Below, in pieces: positions 1 to 10,070 of a DNA stretch of 64,000 bases (position 1 is its first letter; every line of letters starts with the position of its first letter). The notes under the pieces were generated by a model. It made no database searches. It saw nothing but the letters and a program-made list of their open reading frames with translations, and had not been told where the DNA came from. The translations under genes were made by a program, and so were the position numbers. Origin of the DNA: Staphylococcus simulans (GTDB lineage Bacteria > Bacillota > Bacilli > Staphylococcales > Staphylococcaceae); assembly GCF_002994445.1 (NCBI RefSeq), contig NZ_MRZJ01000001.1, positions 62,001 through 126,000 of the forward strand, read 5' to 3'.

Positions 1-106
1 ATATTAATTTTAATTGGTATTTAAGTGGGGTCTAGTTCGCTATACAGAAATCAGCTTTCTTATTATAGGGACTGGTCTGCTTAATTATCCAACGTTGATA
101 TATTCT

Positions 107-143
107 AATCCGCTGCCTCTTTATTTGAGACAGCGGATTTTTT
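107..143 (+). terminator. Leader terminator upstream of ribD
   Basis: A GC-rich hairpin (left arm from 107, right arm 127-139) is followed by a run of T to 143 and ends only a few bases before the ribD ribosome binding site. A terminator placed between a long leader and the first rib gene is the usual expression platform of an FMN riboswitch in Firmicutes. The conserved aptamer core is not recognisable in bases 1-106, so if the riboswitch exists it lies mainly left of the window. Confidence 0.7.
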
Positions 144-157
144 AATGAGGTGATTGT

Positions 158-1207
158 TTGAATCGTTTTTTACAAAATGCTATACAATTAGCAAAAATGG
201 CTGAAGGCCAAACAGGTGTTAACCCTGCAGTCGGTTCCGTGGTTGTCAAAGACGGCAAGATTGTCGGGCTCGGCGCACATTTGAAGCAGGGAGAAAAACA
301 TGCTGAAGTACAAGCATTAGATATGGCTGGATATGCAGCAAAAGGTGCAACAATTTATGTATCTTTAGAACCTTGTACACATTTTGGATCTACACCGCCT
401 TGTGTCAATAAAATTATTGAAGCGGGGATTAAAAAAGTTGTCTATGCTATGAAAGACATTACTTTGGATTCTCCTGGAGATGATATTTTAGCAGCGGCAG
501 GTATTGAAGTGGATTATCAGCATCAACCTGAGGCAGAAGCAATGTATACAGACTTTTTTAAAGCTAAACAAGCACAAATACCAAAAGTAACATTGAAGGT
601 GAGTGTGAGTTTAGATGGCAAACAAGCTACGGATGAAGGTCAAAGCAAATGGATTACCAATCCTGGTGTTAAACAAGAAGTGTTTTTGCAGCGTGCACGT
701 CATGATGCAATTTTGACAGGTGCAGGTACTGTTGCTGCGGATAACCCGAGTTTAACGGTGAGGTTAGAAGGTGAACGCCAACCCGTTCGCGTGATATTAG
801 CGCGCAGCGGTAATTTGGATTGGAACCAGAAAATATTTCATGATCCGATTTCGCCTGTCTATGTATACACAGAAAATAACCAAATAAAAGCAGATGAACT
901 TCAATCTCATGTACAGGTGATTGTACTTGATGATTGTTCAATTGAAACTGTTTTAAAAGATTTATATAAGAAAGGTATCGGCTCAATCTATGTTGAAGCC
1001 GGTCCTAAAGTGACTTCCCAATTTCTCCAATCACAGTGTGTACAAACACTGATTATTTACTACGCCCCGAAAGTAATTGGAGGTTCCGGCGCTTATCAGT
1101 TTTATCAAACTGACAGCATTTTACCGCTGGAACAAGTTCCTCAATTTGAAATTGACCATTCTGAAATCATTGATCAAAATATCAAAGTTGTATTAAGAAA
1201 GAAGTGA
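158..1207 (+). CDS. ribD: Bifunctional riboflavin deaminase/reductase RibD
   Basis: Catalyses two early riboflavin steps in the cytoplasm: deamination of the pyrimidine made from GTP, then NADPH-dependent reduction of its ribose side chain. The N-terminal cytidine-deaminase-like domain (about residues 1-145) carries the zinc motif His48-Ala-Glu50 and Cys73/Cys82 in a PCTHFGSTPPC context; the C-terminal reductase domain fills the rest. Length (349 aa) is close to that of family members of about 360 aa. The start is a TTG at 158 placed 5-6 bases after a GAGGTGAT ribosome binding site; no ATG fits. First gene of ribD-ribE-ribBA-ribH, 4 bases before ribE, behind a leader terminator that suggests flavin-dependent attenuation. 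Confidence 0.95.
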   Translation: MNRFLQNAIQLAKMAEGQTGVNPAVGSVVVKDGKIVGLGAHLKQGEKHAEVQALDMAGYAAKGATIYVSLEPCTHFGSTPPCVNKIIEAGIKKVVYAMKDITLDSPGDDILAAAGIEVDYQHQPEAEAMYTDFFKAKQAQIPKVTLKVSVSLDGKQATDEGQSKWITNPGVKQEVFLQRARHDAILTGAGTVAADNPSLTVRLEGERQPVRVILARSGNLDWNQKIFHDPISPVYVYTENNQIKADELQSHVQVIVLDDCSIETVLKDLYKKGIGSIYVEAGPKVTSQFLQSQCVQTLIIYYAPKVIGGSGAYQFYQTDSILPLEQVPQFEIDHSEIIDQNIKVVLRKK

Positions 1208-1211
1208 TTTC

Positions 1212-1844
1212 ATGTTTACCGGTATTGTAGAAGAAATCGGTACCATTGACCGAATGACTACAGAACAAAATGTCATCAAAATGACGATAGCATGTCAAAC
1301 TATCATAGAAGATATGCATATCGGTGATTCAATCAGTGTGAATGGTGCATGTTTAACAGTAACTTCCTTTGATTCATCTACCTTTGATGTCAATGTCATT
1401 AAAGGAACCGAAGACAAAACTTATTTATCGCAGCTGACTAAAGGCAATCACGTGAATTTAGAGCGTGCTATGCACAGTCAAGGCAGATTTGGCGGACATT
1501 TTGTGTTAGGACATGTAGATGAAGTGGGGTCGATTATCAAAATCAGACCTTCTTCAAACTCTAACATCGTAACTGTACAATGTCCTGCATCGATTACAGA
1601 TCAAATGGTTCAGCAAGGTTCTATCACTGTTGATGGAACAAGTTTGACGATTTTCAGACTTGACCATGGACAATTTGATATTCATTTGATTCCTGAAACT
1701 AAACGATCAACTGTTTTAGGTCAGAAACGTGTGGGCGATAAAGTTCATTTAGAAGCGGATATGTTATTTAAATATGTACAAAAAGCAATTTCAAATGACA
1801 AGTCGGAATTGACTAAAGAGAAACTTATGCAATTCGGCTTTTAA
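1212..1844 (+). CDS. ribE: Riboflavin synthase, alpha subunit
   Basis: Dismutates two 6,7-dimethyl-8-ribityllumazine molecules into riboflavin, the last step of the pathway. The protein has the duplicated lumazine-binding beta-barrel: it begins MFTGIVEEIG, and each half has a hallmark segment (SVNGACLTV near residue 43 and TVDGTSLTI near residue 140). Length 210 aa is normal. It begins 4 bases after the ribD stop and is followed 15 bases later by ribBA, so translation is probably coupled along the operon. Other naming systems call this gene ribC. Confidence 0.95.
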   Translation: MFTGIVEEIGTIDRMTTEQNVIKMTIACQTIIEDMHIGDSISVNGACLTVTSFDSSTFDVNVIKGTEDKTYLSQLTKGNHVNLERAMHSQGRFGGHFVLGHVDEVGSIIKIRPSSNSNIVTVQCPASITDQMVQQGSITVDGTSLTIFRLDHGQFDIHLIPETKRSTVLGQKRVGDKVHLEADMLFKYVQKAISNDKSELTKEKLMQFGF

Positions 1845-1859
1845 GAGGAGTGTTGATAA

Positions 1860-3041
1860 ATGCAATTTGATTCTATAGAAAGTGCTGTTGAAGCACTTAA
1901 ACAAGGTGAAAGTATCATTGTTGTCGATAATGAAGATCGTGAAAATGAAGGTGATTTAGTTGCGATTACAGAATTAATGCATGATAATACCGTGAATTTT
2001 ATGGCACAAGAAGGCCGCGGATTAATTTGTGCACCGATTTCACTATCATTAGCTAAATCATTGAATCTAGAGCCGATGGTTAAAGAAAATAGCGATGAGT
2101 TCGGTACTGCGTTTACTGAAAGCATTGATCATATTCATACTACAACAGGTATCAGTGCTAATGAACGAATGATGACAGCTCGTGCATTGATTGATGAGAA
2201 CAGTACCGCAAGCGACTTCAATCGACCAGGGCATTTATTCCCGTTAATAGCAAGAACGGGCGGAGTGCTGGTTAGACAAGGACATACAGAAGCAGCTGTA
2301 GATTTAGCTGAAATGACAGGTTCGAAACCTGCAGGGTTAATATGCGAAATTATGAATGAAGACGGCACAATGGCAAAAGGCGAGCAGCTGCAAGCATTTA
2401 AAGAAAAACATCAGTTGAAAATGATTTCCATTGAAGCCTTGATTCATTACCGCAAAGTACATGAAACGCATATGCATGCTAAAGCAAAAGTTAAGATGCC
2501 GACAGATTTCGGTATGTTTGATATGTATGGCTTTGAATCTGATTATTCGCATGATGAAATTGTAGCTATTGTAAAAGGCGATGTTCAAAATGTAGAAAAT
2601 GTACGGATTCATTCCTCTTGTTTAACAGGCGATATTTTCCATAGTCAGCGATGTGACTGCGGAGCGCAATTAGAAGCAGCAATGAAATACATCAATGAGC
2701 ATGGCGGTATGATTATTTATTTACCGCAAGAGGGCAGAGGTATCGGTTTAATTAATAAATTAAAAGCTTATGAATTGATTGAAAAAGGTTACGACACAGT
2801 CACTGCCAATTTAGCTTTAGGATTTGATGAAGACTTGCGTGACTATTACCATGCGGCTGAAATTTTAAAACATTTCGATATAGAAAAAGTCAATTTACTC
2901 AGCAATAACCCTGAGAAATTCAAAGGTTTAAAACATTACGGAATTGATGTGGAAAAACGTATTGAACTGATTGTTCCTGAATGTGAACATAACCATGATT
3001 ATATGCATACTAAGAAAATCAAAATGGGACATATGATTTAA
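1860..3041 (+). CDS. ribBA: RibBA: DHBP synthase / GTP cyclohydrolase II
   Basis: Supplies both precursors of riboflavin. The N-terminal half (about 1-200) is 3,4-dihydroxy-2-butanone-4-phosphate synthase, with the acidic motif DNEDRENEGDL near residue 21 that binds the metal and ribulose 5-phosphate. The C-terminal half is GTP cyclohydrolase II, with the zinc cysteines in CLTGDIFHSQRCDCG near residue 255 and the QEGRGIGL segment. At 393 aa it matches bifunctional Firmicute RibBA. It has its own GAGGAG ribosome binding site. Third gene of the rib operon; 43 bases separate it from ribH. Confidence 0.96.
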   Translation: MQFDSIESAVEALKQGESIIVVDNEDRENEGDLVAITELMHDNTVNFMAQEGRGLICAPISLSLAKSLNLEPMVKENSDEFGTAFTESIDHIHTTTGISANERMMTARALIDENSTASDFNRPGHLFPLIARTGGVLVRQGHTEAAVDLAEMTGSKPAGLICEIMNEDGTMAKGEQLQAFKEKHQLKMISIEALIHYRKVHETHMHAKAKVKMPTDFGMFDMYGFESDYSHDEIVAIVKGDVQNVENVRIHSSCLTGDIFHSQRCDCGAQLEAAMKYINEHGGMIIYLPQEGRGIGLINKLKAYELIEKGYDTVTANLALGFDEDLRDYYHAAEILKHFDIEKVNLLSNNPEKFKGLKHYGIDVEKRIELIVPECEHNHDYMHTKKIKMGHMI

Positions 3042-3084
3042 GTAAATGAATCAATCAATCATTAAATAATTGGAGGAATTAACA

Positions 3085-3549
3085 ATGAACTTTGAAGGAA
3101 AATTATTAGGACAAGATTTAAAAATCGGTATCGTTGTGAGCCGATTCAACGACTTTATTACAGGACGTTTATTAGAAGGTGCAAAAGATGTTTTGGTACG
3201 TCATGAAGTAGATGGCGACCAAATCGATGTAGCTTATGTACCAGGTGCATTTGAAATTCCGTTGGCAGCGAAAAAATTAGCACAAACCGGCAAATACGAT
3301 GCAGTGATTACATTAGGATGTGTCATCAGAGGGGCAACTTCTCACTATGATTATGTCTGCAACGAAGTAGCAAAAGGTGTATCTAAAGTAAGCGATACAA
3401 GCGGATTACCAGTCATTTTCGGTGTATTAACAACTGAAACAATTGAACAAGCTGTTGAACGTGCTGGAACTAAAGCAGGTAATAAAGGTGCTGAAGCGGC
3501 TATGGCAGCAATTGAAATGGCTAACTTATTAAAATCAATTGAAGGCTAA
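3085..3549 (+). CDS. ribH: 6,7-dimethyl-8-ribityllumazine synthase
   Basis: Condenses the RibBA and RibD products into 6,7-dimethyl-8-ribityllumazine, the substrate of RibE; family members form pentamers or 60-subunit capsids. Visible landmarks are VSRFND near residue 14, GAFEIP near residue 53 and the phosphate-binding [14 protein letters not shown] segment with the catalytic His. A TTG in frame at 3070 is ignored because GGAGG at 3072-3076 is the ribosome binding site for the ATG at 3085. Length 154 aa is normal. Last gene of the operon, ending at the terminator at 3593-3618. Confidence 0.95.
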   Translation: MNFEGKLLGQDLKIGIVVSRFNDFITGRLLEGAKDVLVRHEVDGDQIDVAYVPGAFEIPLAAKKLAQTGKYDAVITLGCVIRGATSHYDYVCNEVAKGVSKVSDTSGLPVIFGVLTTETIEQAVERAGTKAGNKGAEAAMAAIEMANLLKSIEG

Positions 3550-3592
3550 GGCTGATACAAAAGATAATTAAATAGGATACAGCAACAAATGA

Positions 3593-3618
3593 AAAGCAAG
3601 GACGCGCGTCCTTGCTTT
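3593..3618. terminator. Bidirectional terminator, ribH / putA
   Basis: A perfect 26-base palindrome (arms AAAGCAAGGACGC) with T-rich sequence on the right and A-rich sequence on the left. It lies between the convergent ribH and proline dehydrogenase genes and can stop both transcripts. Confidence 0.85.
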
Positions 3619-3641
3619 CTTTAATGATGTTTGAGTCTTAA

Positions 3642-4634
3642 TTATTTCTTTTTTAAACCTTTGAATAGGAAACTTAAACCGATACATACAGATAAGATGC
3701 CTGCACCTACAGCAAGTGTTCTTGGTTTTACGAATTCTTTAAAGGCTAAATTCAAGTTTTGCGGTCTTTCTGCTAAACGGCGCATGAAGTAACCAAACCA
3801 ATCTTCGCCATAGGGTACATAAATACAGAAGTTGTAACCTTCATCTGCAATTTCATAGGCTAAGTCAGAGCGGAAGCCGTATAACATTTGGAACTCGAAT
3901 TTATCTCGATCGATATGATTGTCCTTCACAAACTGCTTTACATGGTCGATGATTTTGTCATCATGTGTCGCAATAGATGTTATATTCTTCGCACTTTTCA
4001 GTCTTTTTTCGATAAGACGAATATAGTTTTCATCAATATCTTCTTTCGTTTGATAAGCAATTGATGCATTTTCTTTATAAGCACCTTTTACTAAACGCAA
4101 GCGGATATGTGGATAGTTTTCAATCATATTATCTGCAGAATATAAATATGCTTGAACAACAGTTCCGATATTGTCATATTCTTCAGATAATTTGTCCAAT
4201 ACATATAGAATATTGGATAGCCCTGCAAACTTTTCAGTGTCGATATTAATATGGATATTGCCTAAATCTTTTGCTTTTTTTGCAATTTCTCTTAAATTCT
4301 CTTCAGCTAAGCCTAAATCGAATTCAGCCCCCAATTGACTGATTTTAACTGAAAGGTGTGCTTTTAAATTATTGTCGTAAATATTTTGAAGCACAGTTAA
4401 AATAATGTTTTTCTCTTTAAGACTTTGCTCCTTTGAATCTACAAATTCACCAAGACAATCGACAGTCACTGTAATCCCCTTATCGTTTAGTGTCTTGATT
4501 GTCTCAATGACTTCATCAATGGAATTGCCGACAACAACTTTGTGCGCCCCAAGTACAGGTCCGTATTTTCTAGCTGCATTGTTCAAAAAAGTGTTATTTG
4601 ACAAACCTATAAAAAAATCTTTGACTAGTGACAT
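3642..4634 (-). CDS. putA: Proline dehydrogenase (monofunctional)
   Basis: Oxidises proline to pyrroline-5-carboxylate with FAD, the first step of proline catabolism. The (beta/alpha)8 PRODH fold is supported by segments such as RLVKGAY and FEFQMLYG, and by the C-terminal YFMRRLAERPQN motif whose paired arginines bind the proline carboxylate. The last 25 residues form a hydrophobic segment followed by lysines, a probable membrane anchor. An upstream in-frame ATG exists at 4664, but the ATG at 4634 has the GGGAGGA ribosome binding site and matches the family start (330 aa). A perfect cre lies 57-70 bases upstream, so CcpA repression in glucose is expected. It lacks the P5C dehydrogenase domain of Gram-negative PutA. 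Confidence 0.9.
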   Translation of the reverse strand: MSLVKDFFIGLSNNTFLNNAARKYGPVLGAHKVVVGNSIDEVIETIKTLNDKGITVTVDCLGEFVDSKEQSLKEKNIILTVLQNIYDNNLKAHLSVKISQLGAEFDLGLAEENLREIAKKAKDLGNIHINIDTEKFAGLSNILYVLDKLSEEYDNIGTVVQAYLYSADNMIENYPHIRLRLVKGAYKENASIAYQTKEDIDENYIRLIEKRLKSAKNITSIATHDDKIIDHVKQFVKDNHIDRDKFEFQMLYGFRSDLAYEIADEGYNFCIYVPYGEDWFGYFMRRLAERPQNLNLAFKEFVKPRTLAVGAGILSVCIGLSFLFKGLKKK

Positions 4635-4690
4635 GTAAATTCCTCCCATACAACTCTGTTTCAATTAGTGTATCATGTTTCTTTAAGGTA

Positions 4691-4704
4691 TGAAAACGTT
4701 AACA
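4691..4704. promoter_or_regulatory. CcpA operator (cre) upstream of putA
   Basis: TGAAAACGTTAACA matches every fixed position of the cre consensus TGWAANCGNTNWCA. On the minus strand it overlaps a TTTTCA -35-like element lying 18 bases from a TACACT -10, so bound CcpA would block the putA promoter. Confidence 0.8.
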
Positions 4705-4730
4705 ATATATAATAATACACATTATAATAA

Positions 4731-4762
4731 ATAATTACATAATGAGGAAACAATGTAATTAT
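4731..4762. repeat. Perfect 10-bp inverted repeat in the putA-hydrolase intergenic region
   Basis: Arms ATAATTACAT and ATGTAATTAT are separated by 12 bases. It sits in the divergent gap between putA and the alpha/beta-hydrolase. It is not flanked by a T-run, so an operator is as likely as a hairpin. No known regulator is assigned. Confidence 0.55.
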
Positions 4763-4899
4763 ACTTTCTGTAGTTATTGTGTTTGAAATCTATTCAAAAA
4801 TACTTCTTTCATATTTTGGCGTGAGTTCTAAATAGATTTTAGATGTCTGCTTTTGATACAATAAAATAAACTAATTTTATTAGAAGGGTAGTCGTTGAT

Positions 4900-5730
4900 A
4901 TGTGGAAGTGGGAAACAGAAAGCGAAGCAAAAGGCGTTATAGTCATTGCTCATAATTTATTAGAACATACAGGTAGATATGCATATGTCATTACATCTTT
5001 AAGACGTAACGGTTATCATGTCATCATGGGAGATTTGCCTGGACAAGGTCAGACATCAAGATCTAATAAAGGTCAAATCGACAACTTTGAAATTTATCAC
5101 GAACATATCTTAGAGTGGCTAAGAATCGCGAGTGAATATAAACTTCCGACATTCTTGATGGGCGTCGGTCTGGGTGGACTGATTACCTTGAATTTAATGG
5201 AGCGTACAGAACTGCCGATTGAAGGCATCATTTTAATTTCACCTTTAACAGCATTCCAAAAAAATGCTAAAACGCGCAAAAACATGTTTACATCTAATAT
5301 CGGTTCAAATGTTAAAGATATGCGCTTCAATCTAGGGATTGAACCCGAACATTTAACAAGAAATGAAGAAGTGATTAAAGAAACTAAAGAAGATGGATTG
5401 ATGTTGACAAAGGTTTCATACCATTGGTACAAAGAAGTTGTAAATATAATGAAACAAACTATGGAACACTTAGAAGATATTCAAAGTATTCCGATGTGTT
5501 TGATGTATGGTACAGAAGATCAAATCGTTGACACAGAAACAATCATAGATATAAAGAAACGTGTTAAAACAGAAGAATTATATTATAAAGCTTGGGAAGG
5601 TTTATACCATGAAATTCATAATGAGCCGGAACGTCCATTAGTAATGCGTTATGTCCTAAGTTACTTGAATAATAAAGTTAATGCATTAGGGTTTATTCCA
5701 AATGATATTGATGATCAAATTGAAATTTAA
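4900..5730 (+). CDS. Alpha/beta-hydrolase-fold protein lacking the nucleophile Ser
   Basis: The whole protein (276 aa) resembles the serine aminopeptidase / monoacylglycerol lipase branch of alpha/beta-hydrolases: an oxyanion region AHNLLEHTGRY near residue 17, GDLPGQGQTSR near 44, a charge-relay Asp207 in YGTEDQIVD, and His237 in GLYHEIHNEPE. The nucleophile elbow, normally GHSMGG, reads Gly88-Val-Gly90-Leu-Gly-Gly, so the catalytic serine is glycine (codon GGT at 5167). Either the protein has lost hydrolase chemistry or it uses another nucleophile. It is monocistronic, divergent from putA and followed by its own terminator. I cannot assign a substrate. Confidence 0.85.
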   Translation: MWKWETESEAKGVIVIAHNLLEHTGRYAYVITSLRRNGYHVIMGDLPGQGQTSRSNKGQIDNFEIYHEHILEWLRIASEYKLPTFLMGVGLGGLITLNLMERTELPIEGIILISPLTAFQKNAKTRKNMFTSNIGSNVKDMRFNLGIEPEHLTRNEEVIKETKEDGLMLTKVSYHWYKEVVNIMKQTMEHLEDIQSIPMCLMYGTEDQIVDTETIIDIKKRVKTEELYYKAWEGLYHEIHNEPERPLVMRYVLSYLNNKVNALGFIPNDIDDQIEI

Positions 5731-5739
5731 AAACGCTTG

Positions 5740-5773
5740 AGGTTGAGATACAAATTGTATCTTGACCTTTTTT
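5740..5773 (+). terminator. Terminator of the alpha/beta-hydrolase gene
   Basis: A 12-bp stem with G-U pairs (5740-5751 with 5757-5768) is followed by six T. Confidence 0.75.
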
Positions 5774-5827
5774 GATTCACATTGTAAAAATTTGTTCACT
5801 TGTATGAAGATTTTTGAGTTCAACACA

Positions 5828-5856
5828 TTGCAATTATGCAATGAAGTTGGTATGTT
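5828..5856 (+). promoter_or_regulatory. ldh promoter
   Basis: TTGCAA at 5828-5833 and TATGTT at 5851-5856 are separated by 17 bases, a good sigma-A arrangement. The -35 lies inside a small inverted repeat (ATTGCA/TGCAAT, 5827-5842). Confidence 0.65.
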
Positions 5857-5860
5857 TAAT

Positions 5861-5878
5861 ATGTGAAATATATCACAT
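5861..5878. promoter_or_regulatory. Rex operator at ldh
   Basis: ATGTGAAATATATCACAT is an 18-base inverted repeat matching the Rex consensus TTGTGA-N6-TCACAA except at the outermost bases. It begins 4 bases after the -10, over the likely transcription start. Rex leaves such sites when NADH is high, which would induce lactate formation under oxygen limitation. Confidence 0.8.
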
Positions 5879-5880
5879 GA

Positions 5881-6867
<987 letters not shown>

Positions 6868-6876
6868 TTATATATA

Positions 6877-6923
6877 AAACAAGAGCCATTGCCGCTTCAA
6901 CACGGTAATGGCTCTTGTTTTTT
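6877..6923. terminator. Terminator between ldh and mnmM
   Basis: An 18-bp stem (6877-6894 with 6903-6920, one G-U pair) flanked by T-run on the right and A-rich sequence on the left; serves the convergent genes. Confidence 0.85.
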
Positions 6924-6957
6924 GAATTTTTTCTAGATTGCTTTGCTCAATACTTGT

Positions 6958-8474
<1,517 letters not shown>

Positions 8475-8637
8475 ATGACATTTTCCTTTCTTAAATTAAT
8501 CCATTGTAAGATTTTACCATAATTTAAGGTAACTTGTTGAGAAGAAAATCCGAAATAGGTCTTTTCTTAATATAGAAATTATAGTAAGATTGTCTGGTTG
8601 CAAAATCTAAGTACTAAATAAATAGATGTAAAATGTG

Positions 8638-8677
8638 TTTTCGCTTCGCTCATTTTGATGAGTAGGCGAAAATTTTT
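8638..8677 (+). terminator. Terminator-like hairpin in the leader of the MFS gene
   Basis: TTTTCGC (8638-8644) pairs with GCGAAAA (8666-8672), with a further ATGAG/CTCAT stem inside, and five T follow. It precedes the MFS gene by 70 bases and follows no plus-strand gene, so it is either an attenuator in a leader or a block on antisense read-through. Confidence 0.5.
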
Positions 8678-8746
8678 AATTGGCAAAAAAGCAGAGGTTA
8701 TAAACTTGAATCTGAAAAAAAGAAAAGAGAAAGCAGGTGTATAAGT

Positions 8747-9925
8747 ATGAACATTCCCAAATCAATTTGGTGGCTTGTTGTAGGAATGGCAATCAACATT
8801 ATGGGTGCCAGTTTTTTATGGCCTTTAAATACAATTTATATGAGTCAGGAATTAGGTGAAAGCTTAACAACTGCCGGGTTAGTTTTGATGATTAATTCAT
8901 TAGGAATGGTCATCGGCAACTTGCTTGGCGGTTTATTATTTGATAAGTTAGGCGGCTTTACAACAATTATCAGCGGTGCAGTCATTTGTTTATGTGCTAC
9001 AACTTTATTAAATTTTTATCACGGCTGGCCGTTATATGCGGTGTGGCTTGTTATGTTAGGTTTCGGCGGGGGTGTAATCGTACCTGCGATTTATGCGATG
9101 GCCGGAGCAGTGTGGCCGAATGGCGGACGTCAAACCTTTAATGCGATTTACTTAGCACAAAACTTAGGTGTGGCTTTCGGGGCAGCCATGGCCGGTTATG
9201 TAGCAGAACTTAGTTTCAATTATATCTTTATCGCAAACTTATTAATGTATGTCGTGTTCTTCATAGTAGCTGTGACACAATTTAATGTGCAATATCGCGG
9301 TAAAGTCAGAATCCCAGAGACGAATCAATGGGCACAAAAGAAATATCGCAAACGCTTTGTTGCATTATTACTGTTATGTGTAATGTTTGCGATATGTTGG
9401 ATTGCTTATATTCAATGGGAGAGTACAATCGCATCATTTACGCAGCAAATGAACATTTCGTTATCGCAATATAGTGTATTATGGACTATCAACGGGATCA
9501 TGATTTTAGTTGCACAGCCTTTGATTTATCCTGTTATACGCTTATTAAGAGGCAATTTAAAGAAACAAATGTTTGTCGGTATTTGTATTTTTATTTTATC
9601 GTTCTTTGTTACAAGTTTTGCGCATCAATTCTCTGTCTTTGTAATCGGTATGATTATCCTTACATTAGGGGAGATGTTTGTATGGCCGGCTGTACCTACG
9701 ATTGCGAACCAGTTGGCACCTGAAGGGAAACAAGGTGCATATCAAGGTATTGTTAATTCAGCGTCAACGGTCGGTAAAGCGTTCGGCCCGTTAATCGGCG
9801 GTATTTTAGTTGATACTTTCAACATGCAAGTGATGTTCTTGTCAATGATGGGCTTATTAATCATTTCAATGTTCTTTTTATATATTTATGATAAACATTT
9901 AACACCAAGTGAATTTGATGTTTAA
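8747..9925 (+). CDS. MFS transporter, 12 TM, drug-efflux type
   Basis: A 392-aa integral membrane protein of the major facilitator superfamily. Twelve hydrophobic segments can be counted in two halves; the loop after TM2 carries GLLFDKLGG, a form of the MFS motif A GxxxDrxGrr, and a similar GGILVDTFN lies in the second half. Proton-coupled export of small molecules is the usual role, but the substrate cannot be read from the sequence. Monocistronic, with a terminator-like hairpin in its leader that may indicate attenuation, and its own terminator. Confidence 0.85.
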   Translation: MNIPKSIWWLVVGMAINIMGASFLWPLNTIYMSQELGESLTTAGLVLMINSLGMVIGNLLGGLLFDKLGGFTTIISGAVICLCATTLLNFYHGWPLYAVWLVMLGFGGGVIVPAIYAMAGAVWPNGGRQTFNAIYLAQNLGVAFGAAMAGYVAELSFNYIFIANLLMYVVFFIVAVTQFNVQYRGKVRIPETNQWAQKKYRKRFVALLLLCVMFAICWIAYIQWESTIASFTQQMNISLSQYSVLWTINGIMILVAQPLIYPVIRLLRGNLKKQMFVGICIFILSFFVTSFAHQFSVFVIGMIILTLGEMFVWPAVPTIANQLAPEGKQGAYQGIVNSASTVGKAFGPLIGGILVDTFNMQVMFLSMMGLLIISMFFLYIYDKHLTPSEFDV

Positions 9926-9957
9926 ACAAGATATGGTTACCATGTCTTGTTTTTTTA
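9924..9957 (+). terminator. Terminator of the MFS gene
   Basis: A 13-bp stem (9924-9936 with 9940-9952) with a three-base loop, followed by a T-run. The stop codon overlaps its left foot. Confidence 0.85.
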
Positions 9958-10070
9958 CACTTCTAAAGTATTTCGCAACATTTAATTGTTTATTAATAGT
10001 ATTGTATTAAATGAGTTGAAGTGTTAAGCTACTTTTAGGAAATATTTATTACAACTTAGAGGTACACAAC

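Noticed and set aside
1-106. FMN riboswitch aptamer before ribD
   Set aside because: The leader terminator fits, but the conserved aptamer blocks are not present in these bases; only the downstream end could be inside the window.
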